This document shows, piece after piece, positions 8,949 to 18,290 of a DNA stretch of 64,000 bases. The notes beneath the pieces were generated by a model. It had not been told where the DNA came from. It searched no databases and saw only the letters and a program-made list of their open reading frames with translations. How positions within the stretch are numbered: position 1 is the stretch's first letter; each line of letters starts with the position of its first letter. Position numbers and translations under genes: made by a program. The DNA is taken from positions 62,001 to 126,000 of the forward strand of contig JAXGZQ010000002.1 in the NCBI GenBank assembly GCA_040776905.1, written 5' to 3'. The stretch comes from SLHU01 sp009929975. GTDB taxonomy: Bacteria > Bacillota > Clostridia > Saccharofermentanales > UBA5734.

Positions 8949-10145
<1,197 letters not shown>

Positions 10146-10721
10146 TAATTAACACACTTCCTCCATCCATCACAACATTAATTATTTTCGAATTCAAACA
10201 TCTATAGAGGCTAACATAAAACCGCTTTTCATGCAAACCGAGCTGTTTTTTCCACTTATCACGTTAATCAAAATCGCATAATTCATAAATGAAAAATTCA
10301 TTTAATAAGTGAATATAATAGCAATAAACAGTCGATTGAAATATGAGATTAATTGCCAATCAATCTATGCGTGCTTCATATTATAGATAATAATGATTAA
10401 AAATGAGAATAATAGTATAAAAAGATCAATATGACTGAAATAATGATTGAGCTGAGAGCTAAACCGAAATTGCAATATAATGACGAAAAATCGCATATTA
10501 TGAGACCAGGTCTGTGCACAATGCCGATTGATTGATGAGCGGGAATGTGAATGGGAAACGTCAAGAACAAGACCGTCTTTTTTCGCCGACCAGAACAATA
10601 TATAAAAATATAAAGAAATAAAAAAGCAGAGAGACTTCGGCTGGAATCTCCCTGCTTTCTATCGTGCTGCGGTCAGTGACGTGAATCAGCACGTTTCAGA
10701 CAAAGCCGGATATAGTCAGTT
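10146..10721. other. AT-rich intergenic region, no supported gene
   Basis: 576 bases between opuAA and the large lipoprotein gene, markedly richer in A and T than everything around it. It holds the opuAA leader, overlapping short inverted repeats around 10280-10315 (ATTCAT/AAATGAA/ATTCATTT/GTGAAT), a TATAAT on the plus strand at 10314-10319, and the lipoprotein gene terminator at its right end. Short open frames here lack ribosome binding sites, and I do not call them genes. Confidence 0.6.
10613..10658 (-). terminator. Terminator of the large lipoprotein gene
   Basis: Minus-strand hairpin with arms AAAGCAG (10623-10629) and CTGCTTT (10652-10658), extended by GAGA/TCTC after one mismatch, followed on the minus strand by a T-rich tract. 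Confidence 0.75.
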
Positions 10722-13232
10722 TTATTTTCTCGTCAGTTCAAAGACCTGAAGTTGCCGCTCGCCGGCCTCAGTTTCTTTCAGGAAAGTGTATCTGGCGCTG
10801 TACCCTGCGGACCCGATTTCAACGGTCCGTGTAACCGTCGTGCTGCCGTTCTTATCAATCAGCTCATAGCGTGAATCACTCTTCTTATCCAAAACGTATT
10901 CCGTGTTGTTAGGGTCTTCATAGCTCTTGAATGTCAGGGAAGGGCCATTATAGTGGAGCCAGACATTGCCTGACGGCTTCTCACCGGGCTCGTAGGTTGC
11001 TTTTTGATCGATTTGCGATAACCCTTCTCCCGGCACGAACCATTCGCTTCGGGCCATATAAGAGGTATAGTCACCGGAAATGCTCTCAAGGATGTCGGAT
11101 TTGCTGGCCGGCGGCTTGGCTTTGACGGTGATGGTATAGAGCCGTTCGCCGGAATATTCACCGGCATAAGAGCCGGATCCGATGGAAAAGCTGACGATCA
11201 CGTTGGGCTTGGCACCGCTGAGAAGATCAGCGACATTCTGATACAGCCAGATCTTGTTCGGTGATTCCAGCGCATCATGGTCGGATTCCTGGAAACTGAG
11301 CAGGCATTTGCCGTTGTTGTCAAAAGACCGGTACATCGTATCCAGATCGACAGATTGGTTCTCCGGGTAGGCCAGCACGGCAGACCATCCGGAGAATGCT
11401 TTCGGATTCGTGTTATCCGCCGACTGGATGGTCACATCGTACCAGGGGTTTTCCGGTGCTGCCGGCGGCTCGACCACGGTTGTGGATGTCTCCGCCGTAC
11501 TGCTCTCAACTGGCTCGGTTTCCTGCGGATCCGTCTCGGATGGCTCAGTTTCCTCTGGTTCGCTTTCAACCGGATCACTTTCCTCACGCGGCTGCAGAAT
11601 GACGGTCTGCACATAATCGACAAACGGTTCCAACCGGATGCTCCGCGCCTTTTCACCGGCCTGCACAGCGGCCGATGTTCTGTACAGTTCCAGTGTCATC
11701 GGAAATCCAGCGTTCAGATGACCGAGAAGGGTGAAGGTGAGGGTGCCGCCGCCTTCCTCATTGAGTCTGCCCGTCCAGGCGGCGGAGTCAGCGCTGGCGG
11801 ATAGGGGAGCCAGCCGCGCATAGCAGCCGGCCCAGGTGGAGGGCTGGTCCGATTCGGTATTTTCCTGAATCACAAGCGAAAATTCCCGGTTATAATAGGC
11901 CGCCAGCTTCTGGTATTCCTTCTCCCGTTCAATCAGGCTGTCGAAGTACATATTCCGGCCAATCGTATTGAAGACCGCGTGAAGATCATCGTACAGATTA
12001 GCTTGATGGATCGCGGAAATATTTTCCCTGTCCTTTTTTGACGGCCAAGGGTATTTCGACAGCTTGCCGTTTTTATCATATGCTTCGATCCATGACAACC
12101 AGTCGGAATCCGCGACCTCCCAGTATTCACCGACATATCGTTCGATCTCCGCGTTCATCTGGTCCAGGGCGGCCTGGGGATCGTCCTTGTTCTCCTTATA
12201 GATCGATTCGAATCGTTTGCGCCAGTCCGTATGATTCCGGCGGATACCGGGGCGCCTGTAGTAAGCGTCATACATATTTTTCGTACTGTTATATTTCTGT
12301 GAAACGGCATAGGTCTGTACATCGGTCAGCGCGAGATCGATGACGCCGACACCGACATAAGCCATCTTGATTGACGGTGTCGCGAAATTGATGGCCATAT
12401 TCAAAGCGGATTTCATGGCATTGGCCGTTGTTTCGGGCGAACGCAGACCGTTATGGCAGGCATCATACGCCAGCTGGACACAGGCCGTGCTGACACCAAG
12501 GCCGGTCATGGCATTCTGGAACGGCTGGCTGATCCAGTCGTCATAGGCTTCTCCCAGCGTCAACAGGGTATGCAGATTGGTCGTCGCGAAATACTCAATG
12601 CCGCCGGTCGCTTCGAGAAATGCCCGGATCGTATCAGCCTGCCATGTGGCGCTTCGTTCGCTGAAGGCCTTTAAAACCGCCTGTGCCTGATCATTTGTCA
12701 TGTAGGCGGCATAGACGTTGACCTCTGAGATATACGCATTTCGTTTTTGTGGATTGGTGATCTTGAATACGCTGTAGGTGGAGAGATGATCCGTCAAGAT
12801 ATGAACTGTGTTGGCATCTGTATCAACCGTATAGAAAACATCTTCCCATTCGGTTGTCGCTTCGTTATAGTATTTGCCGCAGACTGACCAATGCTCTTCA
12901 TCGGAGTCCAGTCCCTGATCATCATAGGGAATGATGATCTCAACCGCGCCATCAGGCTGTCCGGAAGAGAGGCGGAAATCATAAGCATAGATTTCCACAT
13001 CCTCATCAACCGGAGCGGGTGTGACCTTTTCAATGGTCACTTCGCCGTCCGCTTCGAGCAAGGCACCGAAATCGATGGAAGCCTGACCGGCAGAGTCAAC
13101 GATCAATCCGGATGGACTGGTTTCACCGGATGACGGCGGACTCGAATCGGAAGGGATTCGCGGGCTCTGAGCGCAGGCGGCGAGGGGAAGCGCAATCAGC
13201 AGAATGAGACTTAACAACAAACTCCTCTTCAT
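10722..13232 (-). CDS. Large lipoprotein of unknown function
   Basis: 836 residues. Signal peptide MKRSLLLSLILLIALPLAAC with Cys20 as lipid anchor, followed by a Ser/Pro linker. Residues about 45-145 form a beta-rich region ending in VHILTDHLSTYSVFKI, a pattern found in several cell-surface proteins of Bacillota. A long helical middle region with many Trp and Tyr follows. Then comes an acidic Glu/Ser/Thr/Pro linker (repeats of the type SEPEETEPSETDPQETEP) and a C-terminal beta-rich domain. I do not recognise the whole protein. The ATG at 13232 has AAAGGAG upstream. It appears monocistronic, with its own terminator, and is exported to the outer face of the membrane. Confidence 0.8.
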   Translation of the reverse strand: MKRSLLLSLILLIALPLAACAQSPRIPSDSSPPSSGETSPSGLIVDSAGQASIDFGALLEADGEVTIEKVTPAPVDEDVEIYAYDFRLSSGQPDGAVEIIIPYDDQGLDSDEEHWSVCGKYYNEATTEWEDVFYTVDTDANTVHILTDHLSTYSVFKITNPQKRNAYISEVNVYAAYMTNDQAQAVLKAFSERSATWQADTIRAFLEATGGIEYFATTNLHTLLTLGEAYDDWISQPFQNAMTGLGVSTACVQLAYDACHNGLRSPETTANAMKSALNMAINFATPSIKMAYVGVGVIDLALTDVQTYAVSQKYNSTKNMYDAYYRRPGIRRNHTDWRKRFESIYKENKDDPQAALDQMNAEIERYVGEYWEVADSDWLSWIEAYDKNGKLSKYPWPSKKDRENISAIHQANLYDDLHAVFNTIGRNMYFDSLIEREKEYQKLAAYYNREFSLVIQENTESDQPSTWAGCYARLAPLSASADSAAWTGRLNEEGGGTLTFTLLGHLNAGFPMTLELYRTSAAVQAGEKARSIRLEPFVDYVQTVILQPREESDPVESEPEETEPSETDPQETEPVESSTAETSTTVVEPPAAPENPWYDVTIQSADNTNPKAFSGWSAVLAYPENQSVDLDTMYRSFDNNGKCLLSFQESDHDALESPNKIWLYQNVADLLSGAKPNVIVSFSIGSGSYAGEYSGERLYTITVKAKPPASKSDILESISGDYTSYMARSEWFVPGEGLSQIDQKATYEPGEKPSGNVWLHYNGPSLTFKSYEDPNNTEYVLDKKSDSRYELIDKNGSTTVTRTVEIGSAGYSARYTFLKETEAGERQLQVFELTRK

Positions 13233-13314
13233 TACAAAACTCCTTTGAATCAAGTTTGCCAAAAGGGTTTATCAATCTATATTCTACTGAATATTTTTAT
13301 ATAAATCATCATTA

Positions 13315-13352
13315 TTTTAAAAAAGACTGCCGATCAAACTCGACAGTCTTTT
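13315..13352 (-). terminator. Terminator of the tRNA operon
   Basis: Minus-strand hairpin with arms AAAAGACTG and CAGTCTTTT around a short CG/CG inner stem, ending in TTTTTTAAAA. It starts at the CCA end of tRNA-fMet. Confidence 0.8.
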
Positions 13353-13428
13353 TGGTTGCGGAGGCAGGATTCGAACCTGCGACCTTCGGGTTATGAGCCC
13401 GACAAGCTACCAGCTGCTCCACTCCGCG
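13353..13428 (-). tRNA. Initiator tRNA-Met (anticodon CAU)
   Basis: A complete 76-base cloverleaf on the minus strand with CAT anticodon. Three G:C pairs flank the anticodon loop (GGG CTCATAA CCC) and the first base C does not pair with A at position 72; both are marks of the initiator tRNA. The T-arm reads GCAGGTTCGAATCCTGC. The CCA end is encoded. Confidence 0.96.
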
Positions 13429-13465
13429 GTATATTGACCTGATGCTGGCACCGTTTGTGTGGCTT

Positions 13466-13552
13466 TGGTGCTCGTGGCCGGACTCGAACCGGCATGGGTT
13501 TAAATCCGACGGATTTTAAGTCCGTTGCGTCTGCCAGTTCCGCCACACGAGC
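13466..13552 (-). tRNA. tRNA-Leu (anticodon UAA)
   Basis: An 87-base class II tRNA on the minus strand with acceptor GCTCGTG/CACGAGC, anticodon TAA in the loop CTTAAAA, a long variable arm and the T-arm CCGGTTCGAGTCCGG. CCA is encoded. It precedes the initiator tRNA by 37 bases and is transcribed with it. Confidence 0.96.
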
Positions 13553-13578
13553 AGGTCGCTTCTCTAAGGTGCTCACCT

Positions 13579-13607
13579 ATCATATCACCTGATTTTCATC
13601 TTGTCAA
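13579..13607 (-). promoter_or_regulatory. Sigma-A promoter of the tRNA operon
   Basis: On the minus strand TTGACA (13602-13607), a 17-base spacer and TATGAT (13579-13584), close to the ideal consensus, ending about 27 bases before tRNA-Leu. The insertion sequence starts only 15 bases upstream of the -35. Confidence 0.88.
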
Positions 13608-13622
13608 TCCGGGTTTTTATTG

Positions 13623-13645
13623 GGCTCTTTATCTATCTCCGTGAA
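13623..13645 (+). repeat. Left terminal inverted repeat of the IS
   Basis: 23 bp starting GGCTCTTTATC and ending CCGTGAA; exact reverse complement of 14935-14957. Confidence 0.95.
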
Positions 13646-13652
13646 ATGAGGG

Positions 13653-13658
13653 TATAAT
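13653..13658 (+). promoter_or_regulatory. -10 element of the transposase gene
   Basis: TATAAT 24 bases before the transposase ATG and 7 bases inside the left inverted repeat. The matching -35 would fall within the repeat itself. The ribosome binding site AAGGAAGTG follows. Confidence 0.5.
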
Positions 13659-13681
13659 TTGATCACAAAGGAAGTGATCGA

Positions 13682-14929
13682 ATGGAACCGGTATTCAATT
13701 TTGTGACGATGTTTGAGCGTTCAATCGGACTGAAAGACCCATGGAAAGTAACACGGGCAGAATTCGATGCGAGAGACAAAGCGGTACACATCTATATAGA
13801 AGCAAAAAAGACAGCGAAGTACCCGTGTCCGATTTGTGGGAAAATGAGCAGCCGCTACGACGATGAGGAAGACGAACGATCGTGGCGGCATGCGGACGTG
13901 GTGATGTATCCGTGCTATGTGCACTGTCGACGGCCGCGCGTCAAGTGTCCGGAACATGGGATCCATGTAGTGGAGGCACCGTGGGCGCGCAACGGTTCAC
14001 GCCAGACACTGCTGTTCGAAGGATATGCGATGATGCTTGCGGAGACGATGAGCCTGAATGAAGCGCGCAGGATCTTGCGGATAAGCCGAACAGCCCTGAT
14101 GCACATCGTGCAATACTGGGTAGAAAAGGCGGTGGCGGAAACTGATTTAAGTGATGTTGAGCAAATCAGCATCGATGAGACATCGTTCAAGCGTGGGCAA
14201 AGTTATGTGACGGTCGTGGGTGAACCGGAGCAATGCCGGGTGATCGGCGTCGAGGAAGGCCGTGATGTCAATGCGGTGGAACGATTTTCAATGGATTTCA
14301 TGACCCGTGGAGGAGACTGCAACAGGGTTCGGCATATCGGGATGGACATGTCCAAGAGCTACCAGAGTGCATGCAGCATCTGTTTCCCACAGGCGAAGAT
14401 CGTGTTTGATCACTTCCACGTTAAGAAACTGGTTTTAGATGGTATGGACGAAGTGCGTCGGGAAGAACAAGGAAGAAAGTACGCTCGAAGTAAGATGGCA
14501 GGACGCAAACTTCTGATGATTCCGGAAAGGCGGATGACAGCAGCGCAGGAAACGGTAAAAGCATCCTTGTGCCGGGAGTATCCGAAGACAGGACGCGCCT
14601 TTCAGATGGTGCAGCAATTGGATGATTTGTACCGGTGTTCAAGTAAAGTAGAGGCACAAAGAGAACTAAAGAGGCTGACCAGTTGGATGATGCATAGTCG
14701 ATTGGAACCGATGAAAAAGGTAGCCAGGAGTCTGCGCAGGCACCAGGAAGAAATATTGGAATACTTTACGAGACGATTAACCAACGCATTTGCAGAAGGG
14801 CTGAACAGCATTATTCAGGCGGCAAAACGAAAAGCTCGGGGGTTTCGGACATTTGAAGGCTATAGAACAATGATCTTTCTGGCTGTCGGGCGATTGCAGC
14901 TATCCTATCCGATACCTTTCCCTTCGTGA
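13682..14929 (+). CDS. ISL3-family transposase
   Basis: 415 residues. The N-terminal zinc-binding region has CPICGK near residue 49 and a second CRRPRVKCPEHG cluster, as in ISL3 transposases. It is followed by a helix-turn-helix (NEARRILRISRTALMHIV) and the DDE catalytic core with IDETSFKRG (first Asp), IGMDMSKSY (second Asp) and the C-terminal NAFAEGLNSIIQAAKRKARGFRTFEGY segment (Glu). No frameshift or stop is visible, so it may be active. It is more AT-rich and differs in codon use from the chromosomal genes on both sides, as expected for a mobile gene. Confidence 0.96.
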   Translation: MEPVFNFVTMFERSIGLKDPWKVTRAEFDARDKAVHIYIEAKKTAKYPCPICGKMSSRYDDEEDERSWRHADVVMYPCYVHCRRPRVKCPEHGIHVVEAPWARNGSRQTLLFEGYAMMLAETMSLNEARRILRISRTALMHIVQYWVEKAVAETDLSDVEQISIDETSFKRGQSYVTVVGEPEQCRVIGVEEGRDVNAVERFSMDFMTRGGDCNRVRHIGMDMSKSYQSACSICFPQAKIVFDHFHVKKLVLDGMDEVRREEQGRKYARSKMAGRKLLMIPERRMTAAQETVKASLCREYPKTGRAFQMVQQLDDLYRCSSKVEAQRELKRLTSWMMHSRLEPMKKVARSLRRHQEEILEYFTRRLTNAFAEGLNSIIQAAKRKARGFRTFEGYRTMIFLAVGRLQLSYPIPFPS

Positions 14930-14934
14930 TATTG

Positions 14935-14957
14935 TTCACGGAGATAGATAAAGAGCC
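14935..14957 (-). repeat. Right terminal inverted repeat of the IS
   Basis: Exact reverse complement of the left repeat; ends with GAGCC, 7 bases before the polyamine -35 element. Confidence 0.95.
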
Positions 14958-14964
14958 TTTTATT

Positions 14965-14992
14965 TTGCAAAGCAGAGGCTCTGTACTATAAT
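14965..14992 (+). promoter_or_regulatory. Promoter of the polyamine operon
   Basis: TTGCAA (14965-14970), 16-base spacer, TATAAT (14987-14992). It lies immediately outside the right end of the insertion sequence, so the element has replaced all native sequence upstream of the -35. Confidence 0.65.
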
Positions 14993-15004
14993 TTAAAACA
15001 GTAT

Positions 15005-15033
15005 CAGCCGGCGATCTGTCATGCGGCCGGCTG
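15005..15033 (+). promoter_or_regulatory. Stem-loop in the speA leader
   Basis: Perfect 8-bp stem CAGCCGGC/GCCGGCTG with a 13-base loop, beginning close to the expected transcription start and ending just before the ribosome binding site of a short upstream reading frame. No T-run follows, so it is not an intrinsic terminator. Confidence 0.5.
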
Positions 15034-15052
15034 GAGCTTTGGAGGGTACCGA

Positions 15053-15109
15053 ATGAAATCAGATGATCCGCGTTTCGCCGGGCAGGAGGACTGCCATGGC
15101 AGGTGGTGA
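15053..15109 (+). CDS. Possible 18-residue leader peptide overlapping speA
   Basis: A short frame encoding MKSDDPRFAGQEDCHGRW. It has its own ribosome binding site (GGAGGG at 15041-15046, 6 bases before the ATG), and its stop lies 14 bases inside speA in another frame. The speA ribosome binding site AGGAGG lies within this frame, so ribosomes translating it would cover the speA start region. Known precedent: E. coli speFL, an ornithine-sensing leader peptide before speF. Whether this one is translated or senses anything is inference. Confidence 0.35.
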   Translation: MKSDDPRFAGQEDCHGRW

Positions 15110-16541
15110 CCAGAGAAGAGCCCCGATTGTAGAAGCGCTGCAGACGGTGAATCGTCAGCGGATTGTTCCGTTTGATGTACCGGGACACAAACACGGCCGC
15201 GGCAGTCCGGAACTGACCCGGCTGCTGGGCGAATCCTGCATGCGCCTCGACATGAACTCAATGAAGCCGCTCGACAATCTCTGCCATCCGGTCTCGGTGA
15301 TCCGGGAGGCGGAGCGGCTGACAGCTGAAGCCTTTGGCGCGGCCGCGGCTTTTCTCATGGTCAACGGCACCACATCAGCGGTCCAGGCCATGATCATGTC
15401 GGTCACGAAAAGCGGGGACCGGGTCATCCTGCCGCGTAATGTCCACCGCAGCGTGATCAACACACTCGTGCTCAACGGTGCCGTACCGGTGTATATCAAT
15501 CCCGGCAGCAATGAGCGGCTCGGCATCGCGCTCGGCATGTCGCTGGACGATGTCCGCCGGGCGATCACCGCGAATCCGGAGGCCAAGGCGATCCTGATCA
15601 ATAACCCGACCTATTACGGTATCTGCTCCAATCTGCAGGCGATCGTTGAACTGGCGCATGCGCATCAGATGCGCGTCCTCGTTGATGAGGCCCATGGGGC
15701 TCATTTCGCTTTCTCTCCGGATCTGCCGCTGTCCGCCATGGCGGCCGGCGCGGATCTTTCCGCGGTCAGCATGCATAAGTCCGGCGGTTCACTGACCCAG
15801 AGCTCATTACTTTTATGCGGCCCGGCGATCAATCCGCAGCATGTCCGACAGATCATCAATCTGACCCAGACGACCAGCGGCTCCTATCTGCTGCTGGCCA
15901 GCCTCGATATGTCACGGCGCAACCTGGCGCTGCACGGAAATGAAATCTTCGACAAGGTCACTGAAATGGCCGACTATGCCCGCGATGAAATCAATCAGAT
16001 CGGTGACTATTATGCCTATGGCCGTGAACTGGTCAATGGTGATACGGTTTTTGACTTTGATCCGACCAAGCTGGCGGTCAACACGCTTGGCGCCGGACTG
16101 GCGGGTTCGGAAGTCTACAACCTGATCCGGGACGAATACGATATCCAGATCGAGTTCGGCGACCTTGGTAATATTCTTGCCTATCTGTCCATCGGCGACC
16201 GCATCCAGGATCTCGAGCGGCTGGTCAGCGCGCTGTCTGAACTGCGGCGCCGCTATCGGCGAAACCGGGCGGATCTGCCGACCTTCGACTATATCAGCCC
16301 CCAGGTTGTGGCAACCCCTCAGGAGGCTTTCTACAGCGAAAAGACCGCGCTGCCGCTGCAGGAGGCGGCCGGACGGATCAGCGCCGAATTTGTCATGGCC
16401 TATCCGCCGGGCATTCCCATCCTCGCACCAGGCGAGGCGATTACCCGGGATATCATCAATCTGATCCTATACTCGCGGGAGAAAGGCTGTTTTCTCACCG
16501 GGACCGAAGATCCGCAGGTCGGCTCAATCAATGTGATCTAG
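15096..16541 (+). CDS. speA: Arginine/lysine/ornithine decarboxylase, SpeA-like (Bacillus type)
   Basis: 481 residues of the fold-type I basic amino acid decarboxylases. PVPGHKHG-like opening (FDVPGHKHGRGSPEL, 26-40), VDEAHGAH at 196-203 and PLP-lysine Lys228 in SMHKSGGSLTQSS. Bacillus proteins of this type decarboxylate arginine to agmatine; the neighbouring speB supports arginine as substrate. The C-terminal third is shorter than in the large enterobacterial enzymes, as usual for Gram-positives. Start at 15096 with AGGAGGA 6 bases before; an earlier in-frame ATG lacks a site. First structural gene of a five-gene operon. Confidence 0.93.
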   Translation: MAGGDQRRAPIVEALQTVNRQRIVPFDVPGHKHGRGSPELTRLLGESCMRLDMNSMKPLDNLCHPVSVIREAERLTAEAFGAAAAFLMVNGTTSAVQAMIMSVTKSGDRVILPRNVHRSVINTLVLNGAVPVYINPGSNERLGIALGMSLDDVRRAITANPEAKAILINNPTYYGICSNLQAIVELAHAHQMRVLVDEAHGAHFAFSPDLPLSAMAAGADLSAVSMHKSGGSLTQSSLLLCGPAINPQHVRQIINLTQTTSGSYLLLASLDMSRRNLALHGNEIFDKVTEMADYARDEINQIGDYYAYGRELVNGDTVFDFDPTKLAVNTLGAGLAGSEVYNLIRDEYDIQIEFGDLGNILAYLSIGDRIQDLERLVSALSELRRRYRRNRADLPTFDYISPQVVATPQEAFYSEKTALPLQEAAGRISAEFVMAYPPGIPILAPGEAITRDIINLILYSREKGCFLTGTEDPQVGSINVI

Positions 16542-16563
16542 CGGCATTACACTAGGAGGTTTC

Positions 16564-17430
16564 ATGGAACTCTGGTTTTCCGAAAAACACACCGAAGGGG
16601 TCAAGTTTTCCATACAGGTCGATCAGCAGCTGTACAGCGCGCAGAGTCCGTTTCAGCGGATTGATGTGTTTGAATCCGTCGAATTCGGCCGGTTTCTTAC
16701 CCTGGACGGCTACATGATGCTGACGGAAAAGGATGAATTCATCTATCACGAAATGATGGTCCATGTACCGATGGCCGTCCATCCGGACGTTCGCCGTGTT
16801 CTGGTCATCGGAGCAGGCGATGGCGGGATCATCCGTGAGCTGACGGCGTATTCGTCGATTGAGCAGATTGATCTGGTTGAAATCGACCAGATGGTGGTGG
16901 AGGCCTGTCGTGAGTTTCTGCCGCAGACCGCCTGCCGCCTCGATGATCCGCGGGTGACGATCCACTATCAGGACGGCTTGAAATTCGTTCGCCATTATGA
17001 AAATGACTATGATCTGATTATTGTTGACTCGACGGACCCGTTCGGTCCGGGGGAAGGCCTGTTTACCCGCGAGTTTTACGGCAACTGCTGCAAAGCCCTC
17101 AAAGAAGATGGAATCATGGTCAATCAGCATGAGAGTCCGTTTTATGATGTCGACGCGCTGGCCATGCAGCGGGCACACAAGCGGATTGTCGAATCATTCA
17201 GCATCAGCCGGGTCTATCAGGCTCATATTCCGACCTATCCATCCGGCCACTGGCTGTTCGGCTTTGCCTCCAACCGATATCATCCGATCCGTGACCTGCG
17301 GGCCCGCGATTGGAAAAAGCTCGAGTTGACAACCCGGTATTACAATACCAATCTGCACCGTGGTGCGTTTGCCCTGCCCAATTATGTGCAGGCGCTGCTG
17401 GAGGATGTTGAGCATGTCGAACTGGACTAA
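16564..17430 (+). CDS. speE: Spermidine synthase-like aminopropyltransferase
   Basis: 288 residues, normal length for bacterial SpeE. The dcSAM-binding GAGDGG lies at 83-88 and the catalytic VDSTDPFGPGEGLF segment with Asp155 and Asp158 follows; the acidic LVEID (104-108) binds the substrate ribose. The family transfers an aminopropyl group from decarboxylated SAM to putrescine or, in some bacteria, agmatine. No speD for making decarboxylated SAM is in the window. AGGAGG precedes the ATG. The gene overlaps the start of speB by 17 bases. Confidence 0.94.
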   Translation: MELWFSEKHTEGVKFSIQVDQQLYSAQSPFQRIDVFESVEFGRFLTLDGYMMLTEKDEFIYHEMMVHVPMAVHPDVRRVLVIGAGDGGIIRELTAYSSIEQIDLVEIDQMVVEACREFLPQTACRLDDPRVTIHYQDGLKFVRHYENDYDLIIVDSTDPFGPGEGLFTREFYGNCCKALKEDGIMVNQHESPFYDVDALAMQRAHKRIVESFSISRVYQAHIPTYPSGHWLFGFASNRYHPIRDLRARDWKKLELTTRYYNTNLHRGAFALPNYVQALLEDVEHVELD

Positions 17431-18271
17431 GTTGAGTGAACCGTTTCTCGGCTGTGACAGCCCCTATGAGTTGGCTTCTACGGTGATTTTCGGAGCCCCG
17501 TTTGACGGAACAACCTCTTATCGGCCCGGGACAAGGTTCGCCAGCCGGACCATGCGGGCGGAAAGCTACAGCATGGAGACCTACAGCCCCTACCAGAACC
17601 GCGATCTGACGGATTATGCCATCTTTGACGGCGGCGATCTGGAACTGCCGTTCGGCCGGCCGGACAAAATGCTGGATTTAGTCGAAGCACAGACAGATCA
17701 GATTCTGCAGGACGGCCGGATCCCGCTGATGATCGGCGGCGAGCATCTCGTCACCCTGGGAGCCGTCCGGGCCGCGGCCAGGCGCTGGCCGGATCTGCAC
17801 CTGATTCAACTGGACGCCCATGCTGATCTGCGCGACCACTACCTTGACGAAAAGCTTTCTCATGCCACGGTGATTCACCGCTGCTGGGAACTGCTCGGTG
17901 ATGGCCGGATCTGGCAGTTCGGCATCCGCTCCGGTGAACGGGAAGAGATCAGCTGGGGCCGTTCCCATGTCACAACCCGTTTTTTCAACCTTGAGGGGCT
18001 GGCGGAGATGGTTCAGCGGCTGGCCGGGGTCCCTGTCTATCTGACCATCGATCTCGATGTGCTGGATCCTTCAATCTTCCCCGGAACCGGCACACCGGAA
18101 GCCGGCGGCATCATGTTTCAGGAGCTGGTTCAGGGTCTGCAGACGCTGCGGCCGCTCAATCTGGTCGCGGCTGACCTGAATGAATTGTCTCCGCCGCTTG
18201 ATCCATCTGGCATCTCGACGGCGACAGCACTGAAGACCTTGCGCGAGCTGCTGCTCGTATTGCAAAAATAA
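17414..18271 (+). CDS. speB: Agmatinase/ureohydrolase
   Basis: 285 residues of the arginase/agmatinase family. All manganese ligands are present: His111 in GGEH, Asp134, His136 and Asp138 in DAHADL, and Asp213 and Asp215 in IDLDVLDP. It releases urea from agmatine to give putrescine, or from aminopropyl- or carboxyaminopropyl-agmatine to give the corresponding polyamine; the sequence alone does not decide. Starts inside the speE gene behind GAGGATG, so the two are translationally coupled. Confidence 0.93.
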   Translation: MSNWTKLSEPFLGCDSPYELASTVIFGAPFDGTTSYRPGTRFASRTMRAESYSMETYSPYQNRDLTDYAIFDGGDLELPFGRPDKMLDLVEAQTDQILQDGRIPLMIGGEHLVTLGAVRAAARRWPDLHLIQLDAHADLRDHYLDEKLSHATVIHRCWELLGDGRIWQFGIRSGEREEISWGRSHVTTRFFNLEGLAEMVQRLAGVPVYLTIDLDVLDPSIFPGTGTPEAGGIMFQELVQGLQTLRPLNLVAADLNELSPPLDPSGISTATALKTLRELLLVLQK

Positions 18272-18290
18272 CGATCAGGAGGAACAAACC

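Larger units (their letters stand above)
13623..14957 (+). mobile_element. ISL3-family insertion sequence, intact
   Basis: 1335 bp bounded by a 23-bp inverted repeat that matches at every base (13623-13645 and 14935-14957) and begins GGCTCTTTATCT, the ISL3 signature. It encodes one full-length transposase. The flanks read TTTTATTG (13615-13622) on the left and TTTTATTT (14958-14965) on the right, matching at 7 of 8 positions; this fits the 8-bp target duplication of the family with one later change. The element lies between the tRNA promoter and the polyamine promoter. Confidence 0.95.

Noticed and set aside
10365..10598. A 77-codon open frame on the minus strand in the AT-rich region
   Set aside because: It starts at TTG without a ribosome binding site, is very hydrophobic and low in complexity, and shows no family resemblance.
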